Origin: Pseudomonadota bacterium | GTDB taxonomy: Bacteria > Pseudomonadota > Alphaproteobacteria > Rhizobiales > Xanthobacteraceae | Length of the DNA: 64,000 nt | Assembly (NCBI GenBank): GCA_023387695.1 | Contig: JAEWHT010000452.1 | Coordinates: 1 to 64,000 of the forward strand | Reading direction: 5' to 3' | Part shown: positions 43,512-52,417 of the stretch, piece by piece | Numbering within the stretch: the first letter of the stretch is position 1 | How the letters are laid out: each line of letters opens with the position of its first letter | Notes under the pieces: generated by a model | What the model saw: the letters and a program-made list of their open reading frames with translations, nothing else | What the model was told of the DNA's origin: nothing | The model's database searches: none | Made by a program: the position numbers and the translations under genes

Positions 43512-44423
43512 TCAGGGCTGGTTGGAAACGGTGATGCTGGCAGCCTGGACGCGCCGCCCCGTTGTCGTCGCCAACCAGATCCCTCCAAACACCGCGACGA
43601 TGCCAGCCGCAAGATTCCAGCGAAGCGGCTCGTTCAGCAACCAAGCGCCGACCAGCGAAGCCGTGATTGGATTGACCGTCACCGAGATCGCCACGCGCGT
43701 CGGCGTCGTCCGCTCCAACGCGAAGGCCCAGAGATAGAAGGTCAGCGCCGCGCCGAAGGCGCCGAGATAGAGCGCGGCCAGCCATTGCGGCATGCCGAAA
43801 CCGCCGACTGGCGCGAAGCTGCCGCGAACGCAGGACAGCAGGATCAGGCAGACAGCGCCCGCCGCCATGCTCATGGTCGTGAAGGCGATCGGGCTGGAGC
43901 GCCGGATCAGCGGCTTCGACCAGATGCCGTACAGTGCCATGCACAGCGCAGCCGCCATCATCAGGAGATCGCCGCGCCAGGCGCCTGACGGCGCCGAGCT
44001 CAGGTCGGTGAGGAGCGCGACCGCAACGCCAAGCGTCGCTATCAATACACCGATCGATTTGCGCCAGGTCAGGGCTTCACTGCCGAGCGCAGCGCCGATC
44101 ACCAGCGTCAGCAGCGGCAAGGTCGACAGCGCCAGCGCCCCACGCGCGGCTGTCGTGAAGATCAGCGATGCGTTGAACAGGATCGGGAACAGCGCAAAGA
44201 ACAGGATGCCGAGCCCGATTGTCGCAGCCCAATCGTCCCGCTCCGGCCAGCGATCGCCGCGCAGCGAAGTCAGCGGCAGCAGCAGGAGAAAGCCGATGCC
44301 AAAACGGAACGAGCCGATCGCCAGCGGATCGATGCTGCTGACGAGATAGCGCGTGGCGCCGATCGAGGTGCCGCCCAGCGCGCTCGACAGCACGGCAGCC
44401 AAAACGCCAAAAATCTCGTCCAC
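43512..44423 (-). CDS. EamA/DMT-superfamily exporter
   Basis: 303 residues with about ten hydrophobic segments in two EamA repeats. It uses a GTG start with AGGAGG four bases upstream. Such carriers export amino acids or metabolites. A LysR regulator is divergently encoded 91 bases away and probably controls it. Confidence 0.88.
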   Translation of the reverse strand: MDEIFGVLAAVLSSALGGTSIGATRYLVSSIDPLAIGSFRFGIGFLLLLPLTSLRGDRWPERDDWAATIGLGILFFALFPILFNASLIFTTAARGALALSTLPLLTLVIGAALGSEALTWRKSIGVLIATLGVAVALLTDLSSAPSGAWRGDLLMMAAALCMALYGIWSKPLIRRSSPIAFTTMSMAAGAVCLILLSCVRGSFAPVGGFGMPQWLAALYLGAFGAALTFYLWAFALERTTPTRVAISVTVNPITASLVGAWLLNEPLRWNLAAGIVAVFGGIWLATTTGRRVQAASITVSNQP

Positions 44424-44514
44424 ACGTCCTCCTGTCGCATGCTCTCACGGACAGCATACGGGCCGCGCTGAAACTGGGAATGGAATTTCCGTCATGCTGG
44501 GATAACGTCTGGTG

Positions 44515-45381
44515 ATGACAGCGCCCGATCTCGATCCCGATCTGCTCAAGGCCTTTCTCGCCGTCGCCGAGCATCGCTCGTTCACGCGCGCAGCCGATCA
44601 GCTCAACCGGACCCAGTCGGCGGTCAGCGTGCAGATCAGGCGCCTCGAAGAACGGCTCGGCACAAAACTGTTTCAGCGTCACCGGACCGGCGTGGTACCG
44701 ACCGCCGCCGGCGACGAGTTGCGCGCCTACGCGCAGCGTATCCTCGCGCTCCATGCAGAAGCGGTCAGCGCGCTACGTGCGCGCAAGCCGGAGGCCGTCA
44801 TCCGTCTCGGCGTGATGGACGATTACGGGACGATCGTCGTTCCGCCTCTGCTGGCAAGCTTCGCCAAAGAGCATCCGTCCGTGCGGGTCGAGATCGAGAC
44901 CGGCCTCACCGCGACGATGCCAGCTCGGCTCGGCGAGGCCTATGACCTCGTAATCGCGATGCATCCGCAAGGACACGGCGATGGCGAATTGTTGCGGCGC
45001 GAACAGGCGGTGTGGGCGACTGCCGTTTCCAGTCGCGCCACCGCGGAAGACATCCTGTCCGTCGCGCTCTATCCGAGAGGCTGCCTCTTTCGCCAATGGG
45101 CGGCAGAAGCGCTGGATCGCGCCGGTCGGCGGTGGCGGCTGGCCTTTGTCAGCCGGACGCTGGCGGCCGTGGAAGCGATCGCGGCGGAGGGCCTTGCGGT
45201 CACCGTCGTGAAGGCCGGTATCCTGCCGCCTCGCCTGCGCTTGCTCGACGGGCGTGACGGCCTGCCGTCGCTGCCCATGGCTGACATTCGTCTCCACCGC
45301 GCACGCAACCTCTCACGCCCGGCGGCACTGCTCGCCGATCATTTGCGGCGTGGCATTTCGGAACCAGCCACCCTATGTTGA
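44515..45381 (+). CDS. LysR-family transcriptional regulator
   Basis: About 288 residues. The N-terminal wHTH shows DLLKAFLAVAEHRSFTRAADQ and NRTQSAVSVQIRRLEERLG; the C-terminal domain is the usual substrate-binding fold (LGVMDDYGTIVVPPLLASF). The ATG at 44515 is chosen; a GTG lies one codon earlier. It is divergent from the DMT exporter, its likely target. Effector unknown. Confidence 0.9.
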   Translation: MTAPDLDPDLLKAFLAVAEHRSFTRAADQLNRTQSAVSVQIRRLEERLGTKLFQRHRTGVVPTAAGDELRAYAQRILALHAEAVSALRARKPEAVIRLGVMDDYGTIVVPPLLASFAKEHPSVRVEIETGLTATMPARLGEAYDLVIAMHPQGHGDGELLRREQAVWATAVSSRATAEDILSVALYPRGCLFRQWAAEALDRAGRRWRLAFVSRTLAAVEAIAAEGLAVTVVKAGILPPRLRLLDGRDGLPSLPMADIRLHRARNLSRPAALLADHLRRGISEPATLC

Positions 45382-45449
45382 GCTGAAGCGTTGCTGCACC
45401 GCCGGTTGGTCGTCTGCAAGGCGACAGGCAAGACCGGGACACAGGTGAC

Positions 45450-46130
45450 GTGAATATTTCCCTCTATGATCTATCGGTGTGGGTGCTGCCACTGGTGCTC
45501 GCCATCACCTTTCATGAAGCCGCGCACGGCTTCGTCGCGCACCGGCTCGGCGACGACACCGCCTGGCAGCTCGGACGCGTCAGCTTCAATCCGCTCCGCC
45601 ATATCGACCCCTTCGGCACCCTGATCCTGCCGGCAATGCTGCTGTTTGCGCATTCGCCGTTCCTGTTCGGCTATGCCAAGCCGGTGCCGGTGAATTTCCG
45701 CAAGCTCAACAACCCGAAGCTGGACATGGTCTGGGTGGCCATCGCCGGTCCCATCACCAACATCCTGTTGGCGCTCGTGGCCGGCCTCGGCCTCCACGCC
45801 CTGCCTTTGGCGCCCGCCGGGTCGGCGCAATGGATCTTCGACAACCTCAAGAACGCACTGCTGATCAACGCCGTGCTGGCGGTCTTCAACATGATGCCGA
45901 TCCCGCCGCTCGACGGCGGGCGGGTCGCGGTCGGGCTGCTCCCCCGGCCGCTCGCCCTGCCCCTGTCGCGGCTCGAGCCGTTCGGCATGCTGATCCTGAT
46001 CGCGCTGCTGATTTTGCTGCCGCTGGCGGGTTCCCAAATCGGTCTAAATCTTGATGTTATTTCAGCAATACTGCGAACGTTGACCGGTTATGTGATTCAA
46101 GCTGTTCTCTTAGTGACCGGCAATGCGTAG
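45450..46130 (+). CDS. Site-2 protease (M50) family membrane metalloprotease
   Basis: 226 residues, about six hydrophobic segments. The zinc motif HEAAH (near residue 22-26) and the second motif NMMPIPPLDGGRV are typical of the short S2P/Rv1869-like branch lacking a PDZ domain. It uses a GTG start with AGGTGAC immediately upstream. It is directly followed by a tail-anchored unknown protein. It probably performs intramembrane cleavage of an unknown anti-sigma or signalling factor. Confidence 0.88.
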   Translation: MNISLYDLSVWVLPLVLAITFHEAAHGFVAHRLGDDTAWQLGRVSFNPLRHIDPFGTLILPAMLLFAHSPFLFGYAKPVPVNFRKLNNPKLDMVWVAIAGPITNILLALVAGLGLHALPLAPAGSAQWIFDNLKNALLINAVLAVFNMMPIPPLDGGRVAVGLLPRPLALPLSRLEPFGMLILIALLILLPLAGSQIGLNLDVISAILRTLTGYVIQAVLLVTGNA

Positions 46131-46649
46131 TTGAAGACATTCCCCCTTCAAGACATTGCACTTGAAGATCCTGCACTTGAAGACAAAGCCGAAGGGCTAG
46201 AGGCCAACTTGGTCAAAGCTGCCGATATGCTGATCGCGCGACGCGCCGACACCCGTGCCCGCGCCGATTTCGCCACCTGGAAGATGATGGCCAAGCTGAA
46301 TGGGTTGTCGGCGCTGCCGACAGACGCGCAGGGCTTCCTCGATGGCTACAAGAAGCTGCAGGAGCGGGTGAGCGAGCCCGAAGCGGCAGAGGCGACGATC
46401 GCCGAAGTCTACAAATCCTATTACCTAGAGATGGGCGGCACCGGGAACCCACCCGACGTGCGGACGCGCGCGGCAGAGCCGGTGGCCGACAATGTTACCG
46501 CCTTCAGGCGCCCCGCCCCCAAGCCGAAGAACGCCGGCACGTTCGGTGCGACCATGTTCGGTGGCACCCACAAGCGCCCACTGCCGGTGGCGCTGATCTT
46601 CGCCTGCTTGGTCGTGGTCTATGTCTCGATCAAGTACTACTGGCGCTGA
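46131..46649 (+). CDS. Hypothetical protein with C-terminal membrane segment
   Basis: About 172 residues if the TTG immediately after the protease stop is used; a downstream ATG at 46227 would give about 140. The N-terminus has an acidic direct repeat (LEDPALEDKAEGLEANL), the middle is helical (DTRARADFATWKMMAKLNG), and a single hydrophobic stretch near the end (PVALIFACLVVVYVSIKYYWR) suggests a tail-anchored protein. It may serve the S2P protease next to it. Start and function are uncertain. Its stop overlaps the convergent TonB gene by 13 bases. Confidence 0.6.
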   Translation: MKTFPLQDIALEDPALEDKAEGLEANLVKAADMLIARRADTRARADFATWKMMAKLNGLSALPTDAQGFLDGYKKLQERVSEPEAAEATIAEVYKSYYLEMGGTGNPPDVRTRAAEPVADNVTAFRRPAPKPKNAGTFGATMFGGTHKRPLPVALIFACLVVVYVSIKYYWR

Positions 46650-47464
46650 GCCGTCTTCTTCTTTTTCTTGTCGTCCGGCGGCTTGAAGACGATCTCGACG
46701 GTGCGCTCGAACCGATCGTCGGTCAGCTCCACGGGCGGTATCGGAAACGGATCGGACTTGCGGACCATCGCGACCGCCGCCGCGTCGTAAGCCGCATCGC
46801 CCGATGACTCGACGACGTCGACCGAGAGCACGTTGCCCCGTCGGTTGAGCGCGAAGCTGACCTTGGCCGTCTGGTTATTAGGCTGCTTGCCTTCAGGATT
46901 GACCTTGTGAGCCGAAAGGTGGGCGCTGACCTTGCGGTTCCAGTCGCCCGTGATCTTGAGGATGTCCTTGCCGATCCCCAGCACCGGCGCCAGAGCCTTC
47001 TCGGCCTCGCGCGTGGCGTCTTCGAAGGTTTGCCGCTCCATGGCGACCTGCTTCTGCTGGGCCTCCATGGCAGGAGTTTCGACAGCGGCGACCTTCGGAT
47101 CGTCGTCCTGCTCCTTCTTCGCCTTGTTTTCAGAGACGAGGCGATCGGCATCCTCGACCTGCTGCGGGCGATCCTGGGGAAGTTCTGTATCCTTCGTCTC
47201 GGCCTTTTGCTGCGGAAGCTCCGGCCGCTCCTCCTGCTCCTCAGAATCCGTTGGCCCAGGGGCCTTGTCAGCCTCCTGAACCGGCGGTGAAGCCATCTCG
47301 ACTGAGAACTCTGCCCCCGCGGCGCCCAATCCTTCGCCGCTGTCATCGGCCCGCAGGTTGGCGAGCGCGAGCGCAGCCCCTCCCAAATGCAGGGCGAGCG
47401 CCGCTATCGCGGCCAAAATCCATAGCCTGCGGGATGATCTGGGTTCGAGCTCAACGTCCGACAT
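46637..47464 (-). CDS. tonB: TonB-family energy transducer
   Basis: 275 residues. N-terminal membrane anchor (RLWILAAIAALALHLGG), a long acidic and Pro/Gln/Glu-rich spacer, and a C-terminal TonB domain (VSFALNRRGNVLSVDVVESSG, then YDAAAVAMVRKSDPFP). It ends in a lysine-rich tail. It couples the proton gradient to the outer-membrane receptors encoded in the same operon. Eight bases separate it from exbD. Confidence 0.92.
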   Translation of the reverse strand: MSDVELEPRSSRRLWILAAIAALALHLGGAALALANLRADDSGEGLGAAGAEFSVEMASPPVQEADKAPGPTDSEEQEERPELPQQKAETKDTELPQDRPQQVEDADRLVSENKAKKEQDDDPKVAAVETPAMEAQQKQVAMERQTFEDATREAEKALAPVLGIGKDILKITGDWNRKVSAHLSAHKVNPEGKQPNNQTAKVSFALNRRGNVLSVDVVESSGDAAYDAAAVAMVRKSDPFPIPPVELTDDRFERTVEIVFKPPDDKKKKKTAQRQ

Positions 47465-47472
47465 CGTGATCC

Positions 47473-47931
47473 CTAGGGCTGTGCGGCACCTGAGGCAGCC
47501 GGTGGTGCGCCAGCAGCTTCCAGCGCAACCAGCTTGATCCGCGTATAGCCACCGGAGCGCAGCAGCTCCATGAGGCCCATCAACTCGCCGTACGGCACCG
47601 ATTTATCGGCGCGCAGGAACAGGTATTTGTCCTTGCTCATGTCGGACAACCCGTCGAGGGTCGCGATCAGGTCTGCCCGGTTGACCGAGTCCTCCCCGAT
47701 CGCAAGCCCCAGATCGCGCTTGATGCTGAGGTAGGTCGGCTTGTCCGGCTTCTTCTGTGGCGTCGAGCTCGACGTCGGCAAATCAATCGGCAGATCGACC
47801 GTCGAGAGCGGAGCCGCAACCATGAAGATGATCAGCAGAACCAGAATGACGTCGATGAACGGCGTGACGTTAATGTCATGCGTTTCCGAGAAATCGTCGT
47901 CGTCATCGTTGTCGGTGAGCGAGACAGCCAT
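47473..47931 (-). CDS. exbD: ExbD biopolymer transport protein
   Basis: 152 residues. The N-terminal HDINVTPFIDVILVLLIIFMV is the typical ExbD anchor with the conserved aspartate; the rest is the periplasmic domain (DKYLFLRADKSVPYGELM). Works with ExbB and TonB. It starts three bases after the exbB stop. Confidence 0.95.
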   Translation of the reverse strand: MAVSLTDNDDDDDFSETHDINVTPFIDVILVLLIIFMVAAPLSTVDLPIDLPTSSSTPQKKPDKPTYLSIKRDLGLAIGEDSVNRADLIATLDGLSDMSKDKYLFLRADKSVPYGELMGLMELLRSGGYTRIKLVALEAAGAPPAASGAAQP

Positions 47932-47934
47932 GGT

Positions 47935-48858
47935 TCACTCCGCCGCGCGCGTATGCACACTGCCGTGGCTGCGATCGAGATCGCGCGACAGCAGCCGCGC
48001 CGCGGCACCCGAGGCACGGCTGACGAGTTCGAGATAGCCCTTCGTTACGCGCGAGAAGTAATTGTAGATGATGACCGCCGGGATTGCGGCGACGAGGCCG
48101 ATCGCGGTTGCGAGCAGCGCCTCTGCGATGCCGGGGGCGACAACGGCGAGGTTCGTGGTCTGCGATTTCGAGATGCCGATGAAGCTGTTCATGATGCCCC
48201 AGACGGTGCCGAACAGGCCGACGAACGGCGATGTCGAGCCGATGGTCGCAAGGATACCCATGCCGATGCGGATGCGCCGGGCTTCCGCACGCATGATCTC
48301 CGAAAAGCTCGAGGCTGCACGTTCCTTGATGCCGGCATCGCTGGACAGGCCAGCGGACATGCGCGCTTCTCGCAACGCCGCCGCCAGGAACGACGACAGA
48401 ACGCCCTGCTTGGCACCGAGTGCCATTTGCGCTTCCGCAAGCGATCGCACCTCCGCGACCTTCTTCAGCGCCGAGCGAAGTCGTGCGGATGCGACCGACA
48501 GTTCGATCGATTTGGCGATGAGCACCGTCCAGGTCACCACCGAAGCGAAGGCGAGCCCGATCATCACCCCCTTCACGATGATGTCCGCCGACATGAACAT
48601 CACCCAGGGCGACAATTCCTTCATGGCCGGCGCGATGCCAGCCACCGCTTCAGGCTTGGCTGCCACAGCGACCGAGGCCGAGGGAGCCGCAGGCGCCACC
48701 GCCGGGGGGACGGCGACCGGCGCCGGAGCGGCAGGTGCTGCGGCCGCGGGGGGCTGAGCCGGTTGGGGTTGTGTCTGGGCAGAAACAGGAGCCGCGAGCC
48801 AGGTGGCCATCAGCAGCACGGCTGCGGCGAGGCTTGCTTGGAAAGATGTGATCTTCAT
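47935..48858 (-). CDS. exbB: ExbB biopolymer transport protein with Ala/Pro-rich N-terminus
   Basis: 307 residues. A signal-like start (MKITSFQASLAAAVLLMATW) is followed by about 50 residues rich in Ala and Pro, then the ExbB/TolQ core with GTVWGIMNSFIGISK and ALLATAIGLVAAIPAVIIYNYF. The long N-terminal extension is seen in some alphaproteobacterial ExbB. It overlaps the hydroxylase stop by four bases (ATGA). Confidence 0.93.
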   Translation of the reverse strand: MKITSFQASLAAAVLLMATWLAAPVSAQTQPQPAQPPAAAAPAAPAPVAVPPAVAPAAPSASVAVAAKPEAVAGIAPAMKELSPWVMFMSADIIVKGVMIGLAFASVVTWTVLIAKSIELSVASARLRSALKKVAEVRSLAEAQMALGAKQGVLSSFLAAALREARMSAGLSSDAGIKERAASSFSEIMRAEARRIRIGMGILATIGSTSPFVGLFGTVWGIMNSFIGISKSQTTNLAVVAPGIAEALLATAIGLVAAIPAVIIYNYFSRVTKGYLELVSRASGAAARLLSRDLDRSHGSVHTRAAE

Positions 48859-49544
48859 ACTTCGGCCCAGGTGCGAATGAGGTTGTGATAGATACCCGTC
48901 AATTTGACCGTTTCGGGATCGTCACGCCCGAGCCGTGCCACCAACGCCTGAATGGCGGTGTCGAGGTCAAAGATCATGCTGCGGGCTTGATCGTCCCGTA
49001 TCATGCTCTGAAGCCAGAAGAAAGACGCAACCCGCGCCCCCCGGGTCACCGGGGTGACCAGATGCAGGCTGGTCGAGGGATAGAGCACGCAGTCCCCCGC
49101 TGGCAACTTCACTTCGTGCGAACCGTAGGTGTCCTCGATCACAAGTTCGCCACCGTCGTAATCCTCTGGCTCGCTGAGGAACAGTGTGACCGAGAGATCC
49201 GTGCGGATGCGAAGGCCGGTCAGGCGGTCGCCGCGGATCGCGTTGTCGACATGCAGGCCGAAATGATGGCCGCTGTCCGCCGCATAGCGGTTAAACAGCG
49301 GCGGAAAGATCTGCAGCGGAATGGCGGCGGCCAGAAATTGCGGGTTCGCCGTCAGCGCCGAGATGATGCGGTTGCCGAGCTTGCGCGCAACCTCGCTATC
49401 CGGCGGCAACTGCTCATTGCGCTTGACCAATGCTGACTGCGCGCCCGCGGTGGAACGGCCGTCTTCCCATTCGCTGGCGTCCATGATGCGACGGAACTCC
49501 GCCACATCATCTTTGCTCAGGACGCCTTCTATACATGTCAGCAT
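48855..49544 (-). CDS. piuC: PKHD-type Fe(II)/2OG hydroxylase (PiuC/YbiX family)
   Basis: 229 residues. The HxD metal motif HVD is at 98-100, the distal His at 161 and the 2OG-binding Arg near 171 (TPVTRGARV). Members are found next to siderophore receptor genes and are iron-regulated. It follows the TonB receptor by 20 bases and shares the operon with exbB, exbD and tonB. Its substrate is unknown; a role in siderophore processing is often assumed. Confidence 0.92.
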   Translation of the reverse strand: MLTCIEGVLSKDDVAEFRRIMDASEWEDGRSTAGAQSALVKRNEQLPPDSEVARKLGNRIISALTANPQFLAAAIPLQIFPPLFNRYAADSGHHFGLHVDNAIRGDRLTGLRIRTDLSVTLFLSEPEDYDGGELVIEDTYGSHEVKLPAGDCVLYPSTSLHLVTPVTRGARVASFFWLQSMIRDDQARSMIFDLDTAIQALVARLGRDDPETVKLTGIYHNLIRTWAEV

Positions 49545-49564
49545 GGCACCTCGTTATATCTCCA

Positions 49565-52138
49565 TCAGTAGCGCGCCGAGATCGTCAGATAGGCGGCGCG
49601 TCCAGGTGCTTCCAGCACGAAGGGCGCAGCGCTCTGGTACAGCGCGTCGTAGTAACGTTTGTCGAAGATGTTGTTCACCGCCAGCTTCAATCGCCAGTTC
49701 TTGTTGATCTTCGCTTCTGTGAACGCGTCAAATCGCCAATAGCTCGGAATTGACGTGCCCTGGTTGGCCGCGAGCAAAGTGCCGCCGTAAATCTTCGAGC
49801 GATACACTGCCTGCCCGCCCAGTTCCCAGATGTCGTTGATCTGGTATTTCGACAGCAAGCTGAACGACTGATGCGCGATGTTAGCGAGCGGTAACCCGAC
49901 ATTCGACGCATAGAGCGTCGCGTTGGCCGGCGGCGCCAGCGATTTGGTGACCTCCGACTGCATCAATACGAGGCCCCCGGACAGACTCCACTTGTCGGTT
50001 ATCTTACCGCCCACACCGAGATCAATACCGCGGATCCGGTAGGCTGCCCCAGCCGTGATGCAGGACACAGTGGTCGCCGGAGCCACGGGAGCGTAGGCGC
50101 AGCCAAGCGGCGCTGCAGCAGCCGCACTGCCGACGTTCTGCGCCTCGCGCGCGTTTTCCTTCTCGGTCTGAAACAGCGCAGCCGTCACCAGCAAGTGACG
50201 ATCGAACAGCTCCCATTTCGTGCCCAGCTCGATCGCCTTGTTCTTCTCCGGACCGAAGATCTGGGTGTTACCGCCAGCCAAAGTGGGATTGACGCCGCCA
50301 TAGGCCGTGCTGGTGCCGTCGAACTCGGCGCCGACAGGATTCGAAGACGTGGCATAGGCGACATAGACGCTACCGTTCGGCAGAGGCTTCAAGGTGAGCC
50401 CGAGATTGTAGCTCGGGATCAGGAATTCCGCCGCCTGCTGACCAAGGGCACCAGCGGCTGAGTATCCGGACGTCTTGAGGCTGTAGTCGTCATAGCGAAA
50501 ACCGCCGTTGAGGATCAGCAAGTCGCGGTAGTTAGCGGAATCGACGACGTATCCGCTCGTGGTGTCGATGCCAATCTTGGTTGGCTTGCCTGTGAGGCCT
50601 CCCGGGATCGGGAAAGGATTGTCGGTGGCCTGCGGATAAAAGACGCTCACACCGGACGTCGATCCGCCGCCGGTGAAAGGCGTGGTCCCTGTCGTGATCT
50701 CAGAGCTCAGCCCGGTGTAGGTGTCGATCGACGATCGTTCTCTGTCATATTCGATGCCCGCAAGCAGCGTGTGCCTGAAGCCGGCGAGATCGTTGAACTT
50801 GTAGGTCGCCTCGGTCTGGTTGGCGAACACGTCAGTGGCCTGGTAGCGGCTCTGCGGGTTGGCGGTGAGCGTATAGGCCGTGAACGGCGCTCCCGCAGCG
50901 AGCGTCGGCGACTCCGGCAACGTACCGATGTAGTTCTGCGTCGAATGCGATTCCCGAATCTTGTTGCTGAGCATCAGGTCGGGCGTGATCTGGACCTCGG
51001 CGTTGATCGTGCCGATGTCCTGGCCGGTTCTGTAGAAGTCGCGATTGACGAAGCCGTAGAAATTGTTGCGGTTGACGCCGAAGTCCGGGAACGGGCCGCC
51101 GGCGGTCGACGTGGTACTCGGTCGATAGTAAGGCACACCGAAATCCGGCATACCGGTCAGCTCGGTATGGATGTAGTTGCTCGTTATCTTGATCGTATCG
51201 GTTGGCTTCCAGGTGGTGGCCACGAAGGCGCCGTCGCGATTGTCGGTAACCCGGTCGCGGCCCGCGACATGGGCATCCTGGAACAGGCCGACCGCGCGAA
51301 TTGCGAATGAGGGATCGACGACCTGGTTGACGTCCAGCGTGACACGCTTGGTCTGGTCGGTGCCAAACGTGGTGTCCATGTTGTAGAAGCTCTTCTCGGT
51401 CACAGCCTGCTTGGTGACGACGTTGATCGCGCCACCAGCCGTGCCGCGGCCGGCGAACGACGACGCCGGGCCGCGCAGGATCTCGACCTGCTCGGTGAAG
51501 AAGTTCTCACGAACGCTGACGCCGGCATCCCGCATGCCGTCGATGAAGATGTCGTTGCGCGCGTCGAAGCCGCGAATGAAGAAGCGATCACCGAAAGCGT
51601 TACCGCCCTCGCCGGTACCGAGCGTGACGCCCGCAGTGCTCAGGATCGCCTGCTTCAACGACGTCGCGCCCTTGTCTTCCAGCAACTCTTTGGACAGCAC
51701 CGTCACGGATCGCGGCGTATCAACGAGCTTCTCCGGAAACTTGCCGCCGGCCTGCATGTGGTCGACCTTGTACGGCGCAGAGGGATCCGCATAGGGATTG
51801 CGGTCGGGACCACCAGGGCTCGGGGTGGTGGCAGGCGCCTGCGCGGCCTGCTGACGTTGTTGGGCCGCACGACGCATCGCATTGCGGGCGCGGACTTGCT
51901 CGGGCGTCGGTTTCGACGCCGTGGGGCGCGGACGTTCCTTCGGTGCGTCGACGCTCACCGGAGGCAGATTTGTTTGCTGCGCCTGTGCTCCGCTCGAGAC
52001 GGACGCAACCGCGATCAAGCCTGCGACTGTGGAAACAGTCTTGCCGGTCGCGCTATCGAGATTGCTGCCTAACGCCTGCCGTGCCGCGGTCGACCGCAAC
52101 GACCGCGGAGCCCTCGCCATACCCATCCTACGCCCCAT
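49565..52138 (-). CDS. TonB-dependent siderophore receptor (copy 1)
   Basis: About 857 residues from the ATG at 52138; the frame is open back to a GTG at 52219. A signal peptide with GLIAVASVSSGAQAQ, a Pro/Arg-rich linker, the plug domain (FFIRGFDARNDIFIDGMRD, then GPASSFAGRGTAGGAINVVTKQ) and a beta-barrel ending in SARY are visible. It resembles catecholate-type receptors (Fiu/CirA-like). Three ICE-like boxes lie upstream. It is highly similar to the neighbouring receptor and is the first gene before piuC, exbB, exbD and tonB. Confidence 0.92.
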   Translation of the reverse strand: MGRRMGMARAPRSLRSTAARQALGSNLDSATGKTVSTVAGLIAVASVSSGAQAQQTNLPPVSVDAPKERPRPTASKPTPEQVRARNAMRRAAQQRQQAAQAPATTPSPGGPDRNPYADPSAPYKVDHMQAGGKFPEKLVDTPRSVTVLSKELLEDKGATSLKQAILSTAGVTLGTGEGGNAFGDRFFIRGFDARNDIFIDGMRDAGVSVRENFFTEQVEILRGPASSFAGRGTAGGAINVVTKQAVTEKSFYNMDTTFGTDQTKRVTLDVNQVVDPSFAIRAVGLFQDAHVAGRDRVTDNRDGAFVATTWKPTDTIKITSNYIHTELTGMPDFGVPYYRPSTTSTAGGPFPDFGVNRNNFYGFVNRDFYRTGQDIGTINAEVQITPDLMLSNKIRESHSTQNYIGTLPESPTLAAGAPFTAYTLTANPQSRYQATDVFANQTEATYKFNDLAGFRHTLLAGIEYDRERSSIDTYTGLSSEITTGTTPFTGGGSTSGVSVFYPQATDNPFPIPGGLTGKPTKIGIDTTSGYVVDSANYRDLLILNGGFRYDDYSLKTSGYSAAGALGQQAAEFLIPSYNLGLTLKPLPNGSVYVAYATSSNPVGAEFDGTSTAYGGVNPTLAGGNTQIFGPEKNKAIELGTKWELFDRHLLVTAALFQTEKENAREAQNVGSAAAAAPLGCAYAPVAPATTVSCITAGAAYRIRGIDLGVGGKITDKWSLSGGLVLMQSEVTKSLAPPANATLYASNVGLPLANIAHQSFSLLSKYQINDIWELGGQAVYRSKIYGGTLLAANQGTSIPSYWRFDAFTEAKINKNWRLKLAVNNIFDKRYYDALYQSAAPFVLEAPGRAAYLTISARY

Positions 52139-52246
52139 TCCATTTCTACAGTTTGTCGCACTGTGACAATGCGACACACTGGTCGTATCGAGCGGGGCAA
52201 AGAGGGTCAACGCAGTCACGGCAATAGCAACTTTGAATCCATCCAG

Positions 52247-52309
52247 ATCAAAACGATTCTAAACTCGAGTTTGAAACCGTTCTAAATTCGAGTTTGTAAG
52301 CGTTCTAAA
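52247..52309 (-). promoter_or_regulatory. Three iterated Irr/ICE-like iron boxes
   Basis: ATCAAAACGATTCTAAA (52247-52263), TTTGAAACCGTTCTAAA (52270-52286) and TTTGTAAGCGTTCTAAA (52293-52309) repeat at an exact 23-base period. The TTCTAAA core and its inverted TTTAGAA/TTTcAAA arm fit the iron control element bound by Irr. They lie about 110-170 bases upstream of receptor copy 1. Confidence 0.7.
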
Positions 52310-52417
52310 CTGGAGGCGATGATTGTCTCCGCGATGCCTGATCTCGTGCGTCGCGAACGGTGCCAAAAACAGCGGGACGCCTGCCGTGGCAGGCATCCCT
52401 GATTGTAACGGGCGCAA

